A stretch of DNA of 5,689 nt, taken from an uncultured Acholeplasmataceae bacterium (GTDB taxonomy: Bacteria; Bacillota_I; Bacilli_A; Acholeplasmatales; Acholeplasmataceae). Positions 1-5,689 of the stretch are shown here, piece by piece. The notes under the pieces were generated by a model. The model worked only from the letters and a program-made list of their open reading frames with translations, made no database searches and was not told the origin of the DNA. Positions within the stretch are counted from its first letter, which is position 1. Every line of letters begins with the position of its first letter. Location of the stretch: contig CALKAH010000084.1 in assembly GCA_937983315.1 (NCBI GenBank), positions 1 to 5,689 on the forward strand, given 5' to 3'. The position numbers and the translations under genes were made by a program.

Positions 1-44
1 ATCGTATTCGGTGACTGGAGTTCAGACGTGTGCTCTTCCGATCT
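1..44. other. Untrimmed Illumina P7-side adapter (artefact)
   Basis: This is the reverse complement of the TruSeq index-side adapter. Positions 11-44 contain the adapter core ending in GCTCTTCCGATCT, positions 3-10 are an 8-base index (CGTATTCG), and positions 1-2 are the first bases beyond the index. The same sequence appears in inverse orientation, with the complementary index CGAATACG, at 5643-5689. It is not genomic, and true sequence begins at about position 45. Confidence 0.97.
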
Positions 45-302
45 ATCGATGAGCATGTTATTCATGATCGCTTTTATTATGTCATATTAGTGGTCAAGCG
101 TGGAACCATGAAACTCAATCATGAAGACCTCTATATCGGTCCTTTTCTTAAGCATAAGCCTGAAACAAAATCTTATGTCGAGCATCGTTTAAGACAGCTT
201 AAAAAGATCATGGATGTTGCAGATGAGATGAAGAAAAAGGCCCTTTTTGATGAATGGAATACCCTTAAAACGTGGCTAGAGGATAGGGTATCAAAAGATT
301 AA
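45..302 (+). CDS. 3' fragment of an unrecognised gene (5' end missing)
   Basis: An open frame enters from the left contig edge and ends at TAA 300-302, giving 85 residues after the adapter. A GTG at 30-32 looks like a start but lies inside the adapter, so the first five residues of that reading (MLFRS) are artefact. The first in-frame ATG is at 108 and has no good ribosome binding site, so the real start is most likely off the contig. The visible C-terminal part begins with a short hydrophobic stretch (YYVILVV). It continues as a charged, lysine-rich and probably helical tail (RLRQLKKIMDVADEMKKKA), ending in WLEDRVSKD. I do not recognise the family and see no catalytic motif. It is followed by a promoter rather than by tight spacing, so it is probably not part of the downstream operon. 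Confidence applies to its being a real coding fragment. Confidence 0.65.
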   Translation: MDEHVIHDRFYYVILVVKRGTMKLNHEDLYIGPFLKHKPETKSYVEHRLRQLKKIMDVADEMKKKALFDEWNTLKTWLEDRVSKD

Positions 303-307
303 TTTTC

Positions 308-336
308 TTTACTTATTTCACTTTTTCATGTAAAAT
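308..336 (+). promoter_or_regulatory. Sigma-A-like promoter of the marR-ABC operon
   Basis: A -35-like TTTACT (308-313) and a -10-like TAAAAT (331-336) are separated by exactly 17 bases, 38 bases before the GTG start of the regulator. The match to TTGACA/TATAAT is 4/6 and 5/6. Transcription would begin near 343, leaving a leader of about 30 bases. This is the only good promoter between the upstream gene fragment and the regulator. Confidence 0.65.
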
Positions 337-339
337 GAA
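325..339. promoter_or_regulatory. Candidate operator: inverted repeat over the -10 box
   Basis: TTCAT (325-329) and ATGAA (335-339) form a perfect 5-bp inverted repeat with a 5-base spacer, overlapping the -10 element. A dimeric winged-helix repressor bound here would block RNA polymerase, which fits the MarR-family gene just downstream. The arms are short and such repeats arise by chance in AT-rich DNA. An 8-bp perfect palindrome, GATTAATC at 353-360, just before the ribosome binding site, is an alternative site. Confidence 0.3.
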
Positions 340-373
340 CAATGTATATGACGATTAATCAGGAGGACTTCAC

Positions 374-805
374 GTGAAAGAATATCAAACATTACAGAAG
401 CTTGACCGCTCACTACAAGCATTTCGCTTATCCGGTATTTATAAACGCTCACAGACCAAATTATCTGATGCAGATATCATGGTCATGTTTTGCGTAGCAT
501 TTTGTGATACGAATCAACGACTCATGCTCACTGATGTTGCGAAGACACTTCGTGTGACACTTCCTGCAGTTACACATAAAGTGAATGATTTAGTCGCAAA
601 AAAATATTTGGAAAAAGAAACATCAAACAAAGATTTACGTGTCACTTACATCCGTTTAACACCAGCTGGAAAACAGTTTGTTGAATCGATTCGTGATGAG
701 TATTATCAACCACTCAAAGCATTAGTCGATCATATTGGTGAAGAAGACACGAAGAATCTCATGCGTATCTTAGATAAAATCAGTGAAATGGGAAAGATTG
801 CTTAA
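374..805 (+). CDS. MarR-family winged-helix transcriptional regulator
   Basis: This 143-residue protein has the usual MarR length. A helical N-terminal region (about 1-45) for dimerisation is followed by a winged helix-turn-helix: LTDVAKTLRVTLPAVTHKV at about 52-70, with the recognition helix near 62-74. The wing (about 79-94) contains D87 and R89 of the family's Asp-x-Arg motif and leads into RLTPAGK. The C-terminal helices (about 100-143) complete the dimer interface. The GTG start at 374 is supported by AGGAGG at 361-366, seven bases upstream. It is the first gene of an operon with two ABC exporter genes, and the gap to the next gene is only 30 bases. By family habit it is probably a repressor of its own operon, released when a pump substrate or other ligand binds. 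That role, and the ligand, are inferred. C40 and C44 lie close together; whether they matter for sensing is unknown. Confidence 0.95.
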   Translation: MKEYQTLQKLDRSLQAFRLSGIYKRSQTKLSDADIMVMFCVAFCDTNQRLMLTDVAKTLRVTLPAVTHKVNDLVAKKYLEKETSNKDLRVTYIRLTPAGKQFVESIRDEYYQPLKALVDHIGEEDTKNLMRILDKISEMGKIA

Positions 806-823
806 TCTTTCTTTTTCTTGCAG

Positions 824-830
824 AAGAGGG
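824..830 (+). promoter_or_regulatory. Ribosome binding site deciding the ABC-1 start
   Basis: AAGAGGG at 824-830, with GAGG at 826-829 as its core, sits five bases before the TTG at 836. The longer reading, from TTG at 818, has only a pyrimidine-rich stretch upstream and no Shine-Dalgarno sequence, and it would place this purine motif inside the gene. The motif therefore favours the start at 836. Confidence 0.65.
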
Positions 831-835
831 ATAAT

Positions 836-2581
836 TTGCTTAAGACGTTACGTTATTTAAAGCCATACCGATGGGGTGTGGCGCTTGTTTTTACACTGGT
901 CGGGCTACGAGCTTTTTTAGACTTGTTACTTCCCAATTTATTAGGACAAATCGTCAGTGAAGGTTTAGGTTTAGGTGGTGTTGTTACTGAGCCTAATTTG
1001 AATCGTATTTATTATTATGCAGGTTTAATGCTTCTTGCAACACTCGTATCGATTGGGATTACGATTTTTGGTGGATACATGGAATCGAAGATCTCAGCTG
1101 GATTTGCCAAAGATTTACGCCGAGCAGTCTATCAAAAAATTGAAACATTCTCGCTTCGTGAAATGGATCATTTTACGACATCATCGTTGATTACACGTAC
1201 AACCAATGATATACAACAACTCCAAGGTATCGTTCATATGCTTCTTCGCATGATCATCTTAGCACCTCTTTTAGCGATTGGTGCGGTGACATTTTCTATC
1301 ATGCAGCAACCGACATTATCGATGGTCTTAATTGCATCGATTACAGCATTAATCACGATGCTCATCATTGTATTCTCGATTACGATGCCTAAATTTCAGT
1401 TGGTGCAACAGATGGTCGACCGTCTGAATTTAGTGACGCGAGAAAACTTGACAGGACTACGTGTTGTACGCGCATACAACACTCAAGAATTCCAAGCAAA
1501 TCGTATTGATGAAGCATCGAAAGAATCGATGCGTTTAAACATTTTTGTTAACCGAGTTTCATCGATCATGTGGCCATTTATGGGTCTTATCATGGGATTA
1601 ACAAGCTTGATTATCGTTTATATTGGTGCGCGCCATTTTGTAGGCATTGATGGTTTTTCTCCAGCGTCGCTCATGGCACTGATGCAATATGCAATGCGTG
1701 CTATTATGGCATTTATGTTTATGTCATTTATCTTTGTCAGTATTCCTCGTGCAGCCATTTCAGCACGACGTATCATGGAAGTTTTAGAGATGGACATTGA
1801 AATTCATGATCCAAAAGAACCGATTAATCTACCTGAACATATCCATGGTGAAATCACGTTTAAGGATGTATGTTTTCAATACCCAGGGGCTCAAGAACCT
1901 GTCTTATCACGTGTTTCATTTACCGTTAAACCGGGTACAACAACAGCATTCATAGGTTCGACTGGATCAGGTAAGTCGACATTGGTCAACTTAATCCCAC
2001 GTTTTTATGAACGGACATGTGGTGAAATCTTAATCGATGGTATCGATATTAAAGATATGCGTCTTGAAGATCTTCATCATATCATTGGATATGTTCCACA
2101 AAAGGGTATTCTTTTTGGTGGTTCGATTGAAGATAATATCTTATTTGATGAACGTGCAGAAAAAGAGATGCTTGAAGAAGCAGCAACCATCGCACAAGCA
2201 CATGACTTTATTTTAGAGATGGAAGATGGCTATCAACATCAGATCGCTCAAGGAGGTACGAACGTCTCAGGTGGACAGCGTCAACGTTTATCCATCGCAC
2301 GTGCCATCGCAAAAAAACCTCCCATTTATATCTTTGATGATTCATTTTCAGCACTCGATTATAAGACCGATCAAACCTTAAGAAAGATGCTTAGTGAACA
2401 TGTGACTGCAACCAAGCTGATCGTTGCACAGCGGATTAATACCATTCGTCATGCCGATCAAATCATCGTCCTTGACCAAGGAACAATAGAAGGTATCGGC
2501 ACCCATGAAGAATTGATGAAATCATCGAAAGTTTATCAAGAAATTGCATCGTCACAATTGTCGAAGGAGGAACTCGCATGA
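836..2581 (+). CDS. Heterodimeric ABC exporter subunit, degenerate-site half
   Basis: This is a half-transporter of 581 residues from TTG 836 (587 from TTG 818). The later start has the ribosome binding site, and LLKTLRYLKPYRW is the typical beginning of this family. The N-terminal membrane domain has about six helices (roughly 13-36, 58-78, 136-153, 160-181, 245-264, 280-303). The ATPase domain follows: Walker A GSTGSGKST (374-382), Q-loop Q422, signature SGGQ (478-481) and Walker B IYIFDD (497-502). Two catalytic positions are non-canonical: D502 replaces the catalytic Glu, and Q532 replaces the H-loop His (IVAQRINTI). This is known for one partner of heterodimeric exporters such as TM287, BmrC and LmrC. 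Its intact SGGQ should complete the active ATP site in the partner encoded by the next gene, which overlaps it by four bases. The complex is expected in the cytoplasmic membrane, exporting hydrophobic drugs, lipids or peptides; the substrate cannot be assigned. Confidence 0.96.
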   Translation: MLKTLRYLKPYRWGVALVFTLVGLRAFLDLLLPNLLGQIVSEGLGLGGVVTEPNLNRIYYYAGLMLLATLVSIGITIFGGYMESKISAGFAKDLRRAVYQKIETFSLREMDHFTTSSLITRTTNDIQQLQGIVHMLLRMIILAPLLAIGAVTFSIMQQPTLSMVLIASITALITMLIIVFSITMPKFQLVQQMVDRLNLVTRENLTGLRVVRAYNTQEFQANRIDEASKESMRLNIFVNRVSSIMWPFMGLIMGLTSLIIVYIGARHFVGIDGFSPASLMALMQYAMRAIMAFMFMSFIFVSIPRAAISARRIMEVLEMDIEIHDPKEPINLPEHIHGEITFKDVCFQYPGAQEPVLSRVSFTVKPGTTTAFIGSTGSGKSTLVNLIPRFYERTCGEILIDGIDIKDMRLEDLHHIIGYVPQKGILFGGSIEDNILFDERAEKEMLEEAATIAQAHDFILEMEDGYQHQIAQGGTNVSGGQRQRLSIARAIAKKPPIYIFDDSFSALDYKTDQTLRKMLSEHVTATKLIVAQRINTIRHADQIIVLDQGTIEGIGTHEELMKSSKVYQEIASSQLSKEELA

Positions 2582-4470
2582 ATCAGTCACGTGAAAAATC
2601 ATCCTCAACTGAACAACGTCCGATGATGCGTGGTCCCCGTGGGATGACCTATATGGGAAAACCTCAAGACTTTAAAGGGACGATGAAAAAGCTTTTAAAA
2701 TATTTACGTCCTTATCGTTTTCAAGTGTTATCAGCAGGGATGATGGCGATTACTGCAGCACTCTTATCGGTCTTAGGACCGTGGTTTTTAGGGCTGATTA
2801 CCTCAGAAGTCGCACGAGCATATAAGGCTGCAGATGGTGTCTTTGAAAACATTCAATTTGGTTTAATCCAGATCATCGGACATTTCAGAGTCTCGATCGG
2901 TGAGATTGCACTCATGATTGTTGGTGTTCATCTCTTATCGGCCTTGTTTAACTATTTTCAGTCATTTATGCTAATCGGTATGACGCAACATTTAACGTAT
3001 GGTATGCGTAAAGAACTATCAGCGAAAATCAATCGTTTACCACTTAAGTATTTTGATAATCAGCAGTTTGGTGACCTCTTAGGACGTGTCACCAATGACG
3101 TTGAAACCATCAACATTACCTTGACACAAAGTATTGCAGAAATATTCAGATCAATCGCACTGATCATTGGGATCTTTGTCATCATGATGTTATTGAGTTT
3201 GCCCTTGACAGGAGTCGCATTAGTGACGACAATTTTATCGTTTATTGCCGTTCGACAGTTTGTTAAACTTTCACAAGGCTACTTTAGAAGCCAAGCAAAA
3301 TCATTTGGTGAACTATCCGGTCATATCGAAGAGACCTACAGTGGACATACAGTGGTCAAAGTATTTAATCATGAACACAAAGCACGAGCTAACTTTGATC
3401 GAATCAATCACGATTTATATTCAAGTGCGGTGAAGTCACAGTTCATTTCAGGGATCATGTTTCCGGTTCAATTATTCTTTGGTAACATCGCGTATATCGC
3501 GATTGCAGTTGTGGGTGCTCTCTTGGTTTTAACCAATAATCCAAGACTTGCTATTGAAGTAGGTATCATTCAGACATTCATACAATATATCCGTCAGATC
3601 AATCAACCCATTCAACAAATCGGTTCTATCGCAAACGTTCTCCAATCCACTGCTGCAGCATCTGAACGTATCTTTAATCTCCTTGGTGAACCTGAAGAAT
3701 CGAAAGAAAGAGAAGATTTAAAAACGCTAAAAACGATCAAAGGACATGTCGTCTTTAAAGATGTTCATTTTGGATATCAAGATGACATCGATATCATTAA
3801 AGGTTTCAATGCAGAAGTTAAACCAGGTCAAAAGGTTGCGATTGTAGGACCTACAGGTGCAGGAAAAACAACCATGGTTAACCTTCTGATGCGTTTTTAT
3901 GAAATCAAATCAGGTTCGATTGAAATTGATGGCGTTGATATCAGAAATATGTCAAGAAGTGATTTGAGATCACTCTTTGGAATGGTGTTACAAGATACGT
4001 GGTTATTTGAAGGAACCGTTAGAGAAAATATCATGTATGGATCACCTGATAAAACACATGATGATATGATTCGTGCTGCGAAACTCGCACAAACCCATCA
4101 CTTTATTGAATCACTGACGGATGGTTATGATTTCTTACTCAGTGAAGGCGGATCCAATATCAGTCAGGGTCAACGACAGTTATTGACGATTTCACGTGCA
4201 ATGCTTGCTGATCGTCCGATGCTCATTTTGGATGAAGCAACATCATCAGTTGATACACGTACCGAAGTCTTAATTCAACATGCGATGGAAGCATTGATGA
4301 AAAATCGCACCAGTTTTGTCATCGCACACCGCTTATCCACGATTAAAGATGCCGATGTCATCTTTGTCATGAATGATGGAAATATCATCGAACAAGGTAA
4401 CCATCTCGAACTCTTAGATAAAAAAGGCTTTTACGCGAAGCTTTACTACAGTCAATTTGAAACGAATTAA
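2578..4470 (+). CDS. Heterodimeric ABC exporter subunit, catalytic half
   Basis: This 630-residue half-transporter pairs with the preceding gene. It starts at ATG 2578, overlapping the upstream stop as ATGA, with AAGGAGG at 2564-2570 seven bases before the start; translational coupling is likely. A polar N-terminal extension of about 35 residues (MMRGPRGMTYMGKPQDFKG) precedes about six membrane helices (roughly 48-75, 108-135, 188-206, 209-227, 292-318, 327-350). The first external loop is long. The ATPase domain has Walker A GPTGAGKTT (424-432), Q472, Walker B LILDE with catalytic E553, D-loop SSVD (556-559) and H-loop H584 (IAHRLSTI). Its signature is SQGQ (529-532) instead of SGGQ, as in TM288. 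Its Walker A/B with the partner's SGGQ forms the consensus ATP site, while its SQGQ faces the partner's degenerate residues. No terminator follows before the tRNA promoter. Confidence 0.97.
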   Translation: MNQSREKSSSTEQRPMMRGPRGMTYMGKPQDFKGTMKKLLKYLRPYRFQVLSAGMMAITAALLSVLGPWFLGLITSEVARAYKAADGVFENIQFGLIQIIGHFRVSIGEIALMIVGVHLLSALFNYFQSFMLIGMTQHLTYGMRKELSAKINRLPLKYFDNQQFGDLLGRVTNDVETINITLTQSIAEIFRSIALIIGIFVIMMLLSLPLTGVALVTTILSFIAVRQFVKLSQGYFRSQAKSFGELSGHIEETYSGHTVVKVFNHEHKARANFDRINHDLYSSAVKSQFISGIMFPVQLFFGNIAYIAIAVVGALLVLTNNPRLAIEVGIIQTFIQYIRQINQPIQQIGSIANVLQSTAAASERIFNLLGEPEESKEREDLKTLKTIKGHVVFKDVHFGYQDDIDIIKGFNAEVKPGQKVAIVGPTGAGKTTMVNLLMRFYEIKSGSIEIDGVDIRNMSRSDLRSLFGMVLQDTWLFEGTVRENIMYGSPDKTHDDMIRAAKLAQTHHFIESLTDGYDFLLSEGGSNISQGQRQLLTISRAMLADRPMLILDEATSSVDTRTEVLIQHAMEALMKNRTSFVIAHRLSTIKDADVIFVMNDGNIIEQGNHLELLDKKGFYAKLYYSQFETN

Positions 4471-4473
4471 CAC

Positions 4474-4502
4474 TTGTAATTCAGCACTGATTGCGTTATA
4501 AT
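4474..4502 (+). promoter_or_regulatory. Promoter of the tRNA-Arg gene
   Basis: TTGTAA (4474-4479) and a perfect TATAAT (4497-4502) are separated by 17 bases. The -10 box ends 20 bases before the first tRNA base, implying a leader of about 14 bases that RNase P would remove. It begins only four bases after the stop codon of the second ABC gene. Confidence 0.85.
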
Positions 4503-4522
4503 AATCAATGCTGACTTTCAAT

Positions 4523-4599
<77 letters not shown>

Positions 4600-4611
4600 T
4601 AAGGCTTTAAC

Positions 4612-4640
4612 AGAACCATTTCGCTATGGTTCTTTTTCTT
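4612..4640 (+). terminator. Intrinsic terminator after tRNA-Arg
   Basis: AGAACCAT (4612-4619) pairs perfectly with ATGGTTCT (4626-4633) around a 6-base loop, followed by a T-rich run to 4640. It ends the tRNA transcript. Because no terminator lies between 4470 and 4523, it probably also ends read-through transcripts of the ABC operon. Confidence 0.9.
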
Positions 4641-4651
4641 TGTGTAAATAA

Positions 4652-4682
4652 TAGGCCGTAGGCCGGGGTGGCCTACGGTCTA
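4652..4682 (-). terminator. GC-rich hairpin, probable integrase terminator
   Basis: Positions 4652-4664 and 4670-4682 form a 13-bp stem around a 5-base loop (GGGGT). One pair is G-T when read on the plus strand. On the minus strand it falls ten bases after the integrase stop codon and is followed by TTATTTA, a moderately U-rich tail. That placement fits a leftward terminator for the integrase gene. Its high GC content stands out in AT-rich surroundings, so a recombination-related or element-end role cannot be excluded. Confidence 0.6.
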
Positions 4683-4692
4683 ATTTGATGTT

Positions 4693-5541
4693 CTATGAAC
4701 CGAAGACTCTAAAGTACTCGTTTCTCATAGATTGTAAGTTAACGTGCAAATATCTTTGTGTGGTTGTTATACTTGTATGACCTAAAAATACTCGTAGCAT
4801 CTCTATGTTGCCGTTAGCGTTAATAAAATTCGTTGCGAATGTATGACGCCATTTATGCGGTGTTATAGAGTTTTTCGTTTTAAGCGACTTTTGCAAGTTT
4901 TGACAGATTTTCTGCACACGGTCTAACTTAAGTTGTTCTCTTGTGTTTAAATCGATAAATAGTAGACCTGTGATTTTTTGACTCATTACATACTTAGTTA
5001 GCACGACTAAGGTTTCTTTTGAGAAAAACACTACTCTCTCTCTAATATTTTTAGTCTTTTTTACTAAAATTGAACTATCGTTGATATTAATATCATTGAC
5101 ATCTAAAGACAGCAACTCACTAATTCTTAGACCTGTGTCTAGTAATAATCTAAACATTAGGTTGTTACGTAAGTGTTCTGGCATCATCTCTTTATCGTAA
5201 TAACTAAAAACTTGCTTGATTAAGTCACTAGATACTACTTTCACCATTTTTGATTTTTCTCGCAGCTTTTCGAAGACTAGTTCAATTTGACATTCACTCT
5301 TTAATGCGCGTAATAAAAGTTGAACATATTTATTTATTGTACTGTTTTCGATATTAGGATTTTGTTGCTTTAAATAAACAATAAAATCTAGTATCTGCTT
5401 TCTGTTGACATCGTTGCAATCTATGTTTTGAAAGAATGTCATTATTCTCTCGCTTTTACCTAAGTCGAATCTATACGTAGCTTCAGCTTTGGTAATTTTA
5501 ACGTACTGCAAGTACTGCTTTAATGCTTCTTGAACCTTCAT
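4693..5541 (-). CDS. Tyrosine recombinase / site-specific integrase
   Basis: This 282-residue protein has the full set of tyrosine-recombinase catalytic residues: R139 in the LLLDTGLRISELL motif, a lysine in the VKKTK hairpin (probably K162), H229 and R232 in HKWR, H255 in LGHTSITTTQ, and nucleophile Y264 in RYLHVN. An N-terminal helical core-binding domain (about 1-95) precedes the catalytic domain (about 105-282). There is no room for the arm-type DNA-binding domain of lambda-like integrases, so it resembles compact Xer-sized enzymes. ATG 5541 is preceded by AGGAGGT (5549-5555 on this strand) at seven bases. It faces leftward, converging on tRNA-Arg. Its base composition is visibly more AT-rich than the ABC genes, which suggests transfer. 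The tRNA location favours a mobile-element integrase over housekeeping XerC/XerD, and its expected role is to integrate and excise that element. It could be a degraded remnant, but the frame is intact. Confidence 0.95.
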   Translation of the reverse strand: MKVQEALKQYLQYVKITKAEATYRFDLGKSERIMTFFQNIDCNDVNRKQILDFIVYLKQQNPNIENSTINKYVQLLLRALKSECQIELVFEKLREKSKMVKVVSSDLIKQVFSYYDKEMMPEHLRNNLMFRLLLDTGLRISELLSLDVNDININDSSILVKKTKNIRERVVFFSKETLVVLTKYVMSQKITGLLFIDLNTREQLKLDRVQKICQNLQKSLKTKNSITPHKWRHTFATNFINANGNIEMLRVFLGHTSITTTQRYLHVNLQSMRNEYFRVFGS

Positions 5542-5580
5542 TGCGTCTACCTCCTCTCTCTAAAAATTAAATTTGGTTTA

Positions 5581-5627
5581 AAGGTAAACATTATTACTCT
5601 CTGAATTTGGAGTTAACTGATTACCTT
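5581..5627. repeat. 7-bp inverted repeat upstream of the integrase
   Basis: AAGGTAA (5581-5587) and TTACCTT (5621-5627) are perfect inverse copies with 33 bases between them, in the region upstream of the integrase start. They could be a regulator or excisionase binding site, or chance in AT-rich DNA. A TTGACA lies further upstream on the minus strand (5632-5637), but no convincing -10 box stands at the right distance, so no promoter is called here. Confidence 0.3.
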
Positions 5628-5642
5628 ATGATGTCAATAGTG

Positions 5643-5689
5643 AGATCGGAAGAGCACACGTCTGAACTCCAGTCACCGAATACGATCTC
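5643..5689. other. Untrimmed Illumina P7-side adapter (artefact)
   Basis: AGATCGGAAGAGC begins at 5643 and the TruSeq index-side adapter continues to 5676. An 8-base index (CGAATACG, 5677-5684) and the first bases of the P7 tail (ATCTC) follow. Genomic sequence therefore ends at about 5642. It is the inverse of the sequence at 1-44. Confidence 0.98.

Noticed and set aside
30..44. GTG start codon with five residues (MLFRS) for the first gene
   Set aside because: These bases belong to the sequencing adapter, so they encode nothing genomic.
3245..3433. A 62-codon open frame on the plus strand inside the second ABC gene
   Set aside because: It lies wholly within the coding region of a clearly conserved ABC transporter in another frame, has no family-like motif, and is best read as a chance frame.
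4481..4514. Inverted repeat TCAGCA...TGCTGA around the tRNA -10 box, as terminator or operator
   Set aside because: The arms are six bases with 22 bases between them and no T-run follows; it overlaps a strong promoter and is likely chance.
5588..5637. Integrase promoter built from TTGACA (minus strand, 5632-5637) or from TTAACT with TAATAAT
   Set aside because: No -10 box lies 16-18 bases from the TTGACA, and the TTAACT/TAATAAT spacing is too short. The integrase may be transcribed from beyond the contig edge.
4600..5642. A second copy of the tRNA 3' end (att repeat)
   Set aside because: I found no repeat of the T-arm or acceptor sequence to the right of the tRNA within the window.

Overview
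This window looks like a short draft-assembly contig from a low-to-moderate GC Gram-positive bacterium (Bacillota-type). It still carries untrimmed Illumina adapter at both ends (1-44 and 5643-5689), so only about 45-5642 is genomic. The Bacillota assignment is an inference. It rests on strong AGGAGG-type ribosome binding sites, GTG and TTG starts, sigma-A-like promoters, TGG used for Trp under the standard code, and an encoded CCA on the tRNA. No species can be named.

Left part (45-302): the 3' end of an unrecognised gene, cut by the contig edge. Next (308-4470) comes one rightward operon: a sigma-A-like promoter, a MarR-family regulator, and two overlapping ABC half-transporter genes. The two ABC proteins form a textbook asymmetric heterodimeric exporter pair (TM287/288, BmrCD, LmrCD type). 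The first has Asp at the catalytic Glu position and Gln at the H-loop His but an intact SGGQ signature. The second has the catalytic Glu and His but an altered SQGQ signature. Together they should make one consensus and one degenerate ATP site. The MarR protein probably controls the operon, perhaps in response to a substrate of the pump; the substrate cannot be read from sequence.

Middle (4474-4640): a tRNA-Arg(UCU) gene with its own near-consensus promoter, starting four bases after the second ABC stop codon, and followed by a strong intrinsic terminator. No terminator separates the ABC operon from the tRNA, so operon transcripts probably run through it.

Right part (4652-5642): a 13-bp GC-rich hairpin and then a leftward, AT-richer tyrosine recombinase gene of compact Xer-like build. 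A tyrosine integrase next to a tRNA gene suggests that this is the edge of an integrated element (prophage, ICE or genomic island) whose body lies to the right of the contig. No second att copy is visible, so the insertion is an inference. I saw no previously undescribed system in the window; the features worth attention are the asymmetric exporter, the tRNA/integrase junction and the adapter artefact.
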